In this document: positions 5,658 to 6,250 of the stretch, piece after piece
Layout: each line of letters starts with the position of its first letter
Numbering within the stretch: position 1 is the first letter of the stretch
Assembly (NCBI GenBank): GCA_023409615.1
Contig: JAEYRF010000008.1
Location: 1-6,250 of the forward strand
DNA from: Bacillota bacterium
GTDB taxonomy: Bacteria; Bacillota; Clostridia; Acetivibrionales; DTU013
Reading direction: 5' to 3'
DNA: 6,250 bases
The notes under the pieces: model-generated
What the model was told of the DNA's origin: nothing
The model's input: only the letters and a program-made list of their open reading frames with translations
Databases searched by the model: none
Made by a program: the position numbers and the translations under genes

Positions 5658-5924
5658 TCAGTCCTCGCTTTTCTCAAGCTTTTTATTTCTAAAATACAGG
5701 ACAATGTCCGTTGAAACCATTAACAGGTTGAGCATATATAAGAAAACAACAAAATCCCGGCTAAAGAGCAGCTTATGGATAATTCCCGAAATATACCCGA
5801 TCACAACCACCACAAGAAAGACGACACTTTTACCATTTGTCTGCCTTGAGGTATAGGACTTGTAAATGGAAAACGGCCACGCAATGCCGAAGCAAATCAA
5901 CATAACTATCTCAAATACACTCAT
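5658..5924 (-). CDS. Small three-helix membrane protein, PQ-loop/SemiSWEET-like
   Basis: This 88-residue protein has three hydrophobic helices at about 2-20, 33-50 and 57-77 and a charged C-terminal tail (RNKKLEKSED). The first helix ends in WPFSIYKSYTSRQTNGKS. Its layout resembles the bacterial half-SWEET/PQ-loop pattern, where a PQ at the end of helix 1 is followed by a basic, Ser/Thr-Gly-Ser loop; here the PQ is replaced by PF. If that relation holds it would dimerise to move a small solute, but the substrate is unknown and the assignment is tentative. The ATG at 5924 follows GAGGAG by 12 nt, a slightly long gap. It starts 20 bp after the proS stop on the same strand, so the two genes are likely co-transcribed. 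The neighbourhood gives no specific functional hint. Confidence 0.8.
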   Translation of the reverse strand: MSVFEIVMLICFGIAWPFSIYKSYTSRQTNGKSVVFLVVVVIGYISGIIHKLLFSRDFVVFLYMLNLLMVSTDIVLYFRNKKLEKSED

Positions 5925-5944
5925 TTTACAAACCCACTCCTCTG

Positions 5945-6250
5945 CTAATACGCCTTACCCCAGTATACCAATGACTTCGCCTCTTTGCCGCAGCATATGC
6001 ATTTATCGGAAATAGCAGGCTCATCGAATGGCATGCAGCGTGATGTCGCTCCCGTCTTTTCCTTGACTGCCTCTTCACAAGCCAGCTCTCCACACCACAT
6101 CGCTTTGATGAATCCGGGCGTCTGATTGATGATCCTCTCAAATTCGGAAAATTCAACAGCAGAATAAGTCTTTTCCTCTCTGAGTCTTGTAGCCTTGCTC
6201 AGCAAATTGTTGTGTATGGAATCAAGCAATTCGCTTACTCTTGTCTCGAT
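5945..6250 (-). CDS. proS: Prolyl-tRNA synthetase, C-terminal part (continues beyond the right edge)
   Basis: The frame is open from the right edge of the window to a TAG at 5945-5947, giving 101 residues. It is the C-terminal zinc domain of the shorter, archaeal/eukaryote-like ProRS used by many Clostridia and Thermus. Diagnostic pieces are the basic helix [66 protein letters not shown] and a terminal Tyr. Cysteines in WCGELAC and CICC are the expected zinc ligands. The terminal Tyr of this ProRS type is known in Thermus to reach towards the active site. The full enzyme charges tRNA-Pro with proline. The N-terminal catalytic region and any leader lie outside the window. The small membrane gene follows 20 bp downstream. 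Confidence 0.95.
   Translation of the reverse strand: METRVSELLDSIHNNLLSKATRLREEKTYSAVEFSEFERIINQTPGFIKAMWCGELACEEAVKEKTGATSRCMPFDEPAISDKCICCGKEAKSLVYWGKAY

Noticed and set aside
5546..5704. 53-residue N-terminal extension of the CAP protein
   Set aside because: It would bury the signal peptide, overlap the end of the small membrane gene and lack a ribosome site. The ATG at 5545 has GGAGG at 7 nt.
5926..6156. Alternative minus-strand frame over proS
   Set aside because: It overlaps the proS C-terminus in another frame, is rich in Arg/Ser and shows no domain, whereas proS is unmistakable.

Overview
The window looks like chromosome from a low-to-moderate GC Firmicute, most likely a member of the Clostridia (Lachnospiraceae/Clostridium type). 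The basis is the strong AGGAGG-type ribosome binding sites, the short prolyl-tRNA synthetase ending in a zinc domain and GKAY, a ydaO/yuaA-class (cyclic di-AMP) riboswitch, a CAP/SH3b secreted protein and simple intrinsic terminators. No phage, CRISPR or resistance island is visible.

Layout from left to right. (1) 3-179, plus strand: the last 58 codons of an unrecognised protein. (2) 255-1745, minus: glpK, glycerol kinase, with a candidate extended -10 promoter, an inverted repeat and a possible 21-codon leader ORF just upstream. (3) 1853-1877: a clean intrinsic terminator closing the next minus-strand gene. (4) 1915-3084, minus: an exported protein with two peptidoglycan-binding repeats, an acidic linker and a C-terminal domain of unknown function. 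Its leader holds a c-di-AMP riboswitch (about 3104-3250) behind a good promoter (3299-3327). (5) 3328-3598: AT-rich intergenic DNA with a 14-bp perfect tandem duplication and a short array of 31-bp GGGGACG repeats. (6) 3599-4714, plus: an RluA-family RNA pseudouridine synthase. (7) 4713-4749: a hairpin terminator between convergent genes. (8) 4763-5545, minus: a secreted SH3b + CAP domain protein. (9) 5658-5924, minus: an 88-residue membrane protein resembling a half-SWEET/PQ-loop protein. (10) 5945-6250, minus: the C-terminal 101 residues of proS, running off the window.

How the genes relate. proS and the small membrane gene are 20 bp apart and probably co-transcribed. The CAP gene has its own leader and may have its own promoter. 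Two secreted proteins with likely cell-wall roles sit either side of the pseudouridine synthase gene. The one under riboswitch control ties cell-wall or osmotic state, through c-di-AMP, to an exported peptidoglycan-binding protein. glpK stands alone here: no glpF, glpD or glpP lies within the window.

The most interesting signals are the riboswitch, whose aptamer ends only a few bases before the Shine-Dalgarno with no terminator between; the unnamed C-terminal domain it controls; the crowded leader of glpK; and the GGGGACG repeat array. Most of the window is otherwise ordinary housekeeping and cell-envelope sequence, and I see no clear new multi-gene system.
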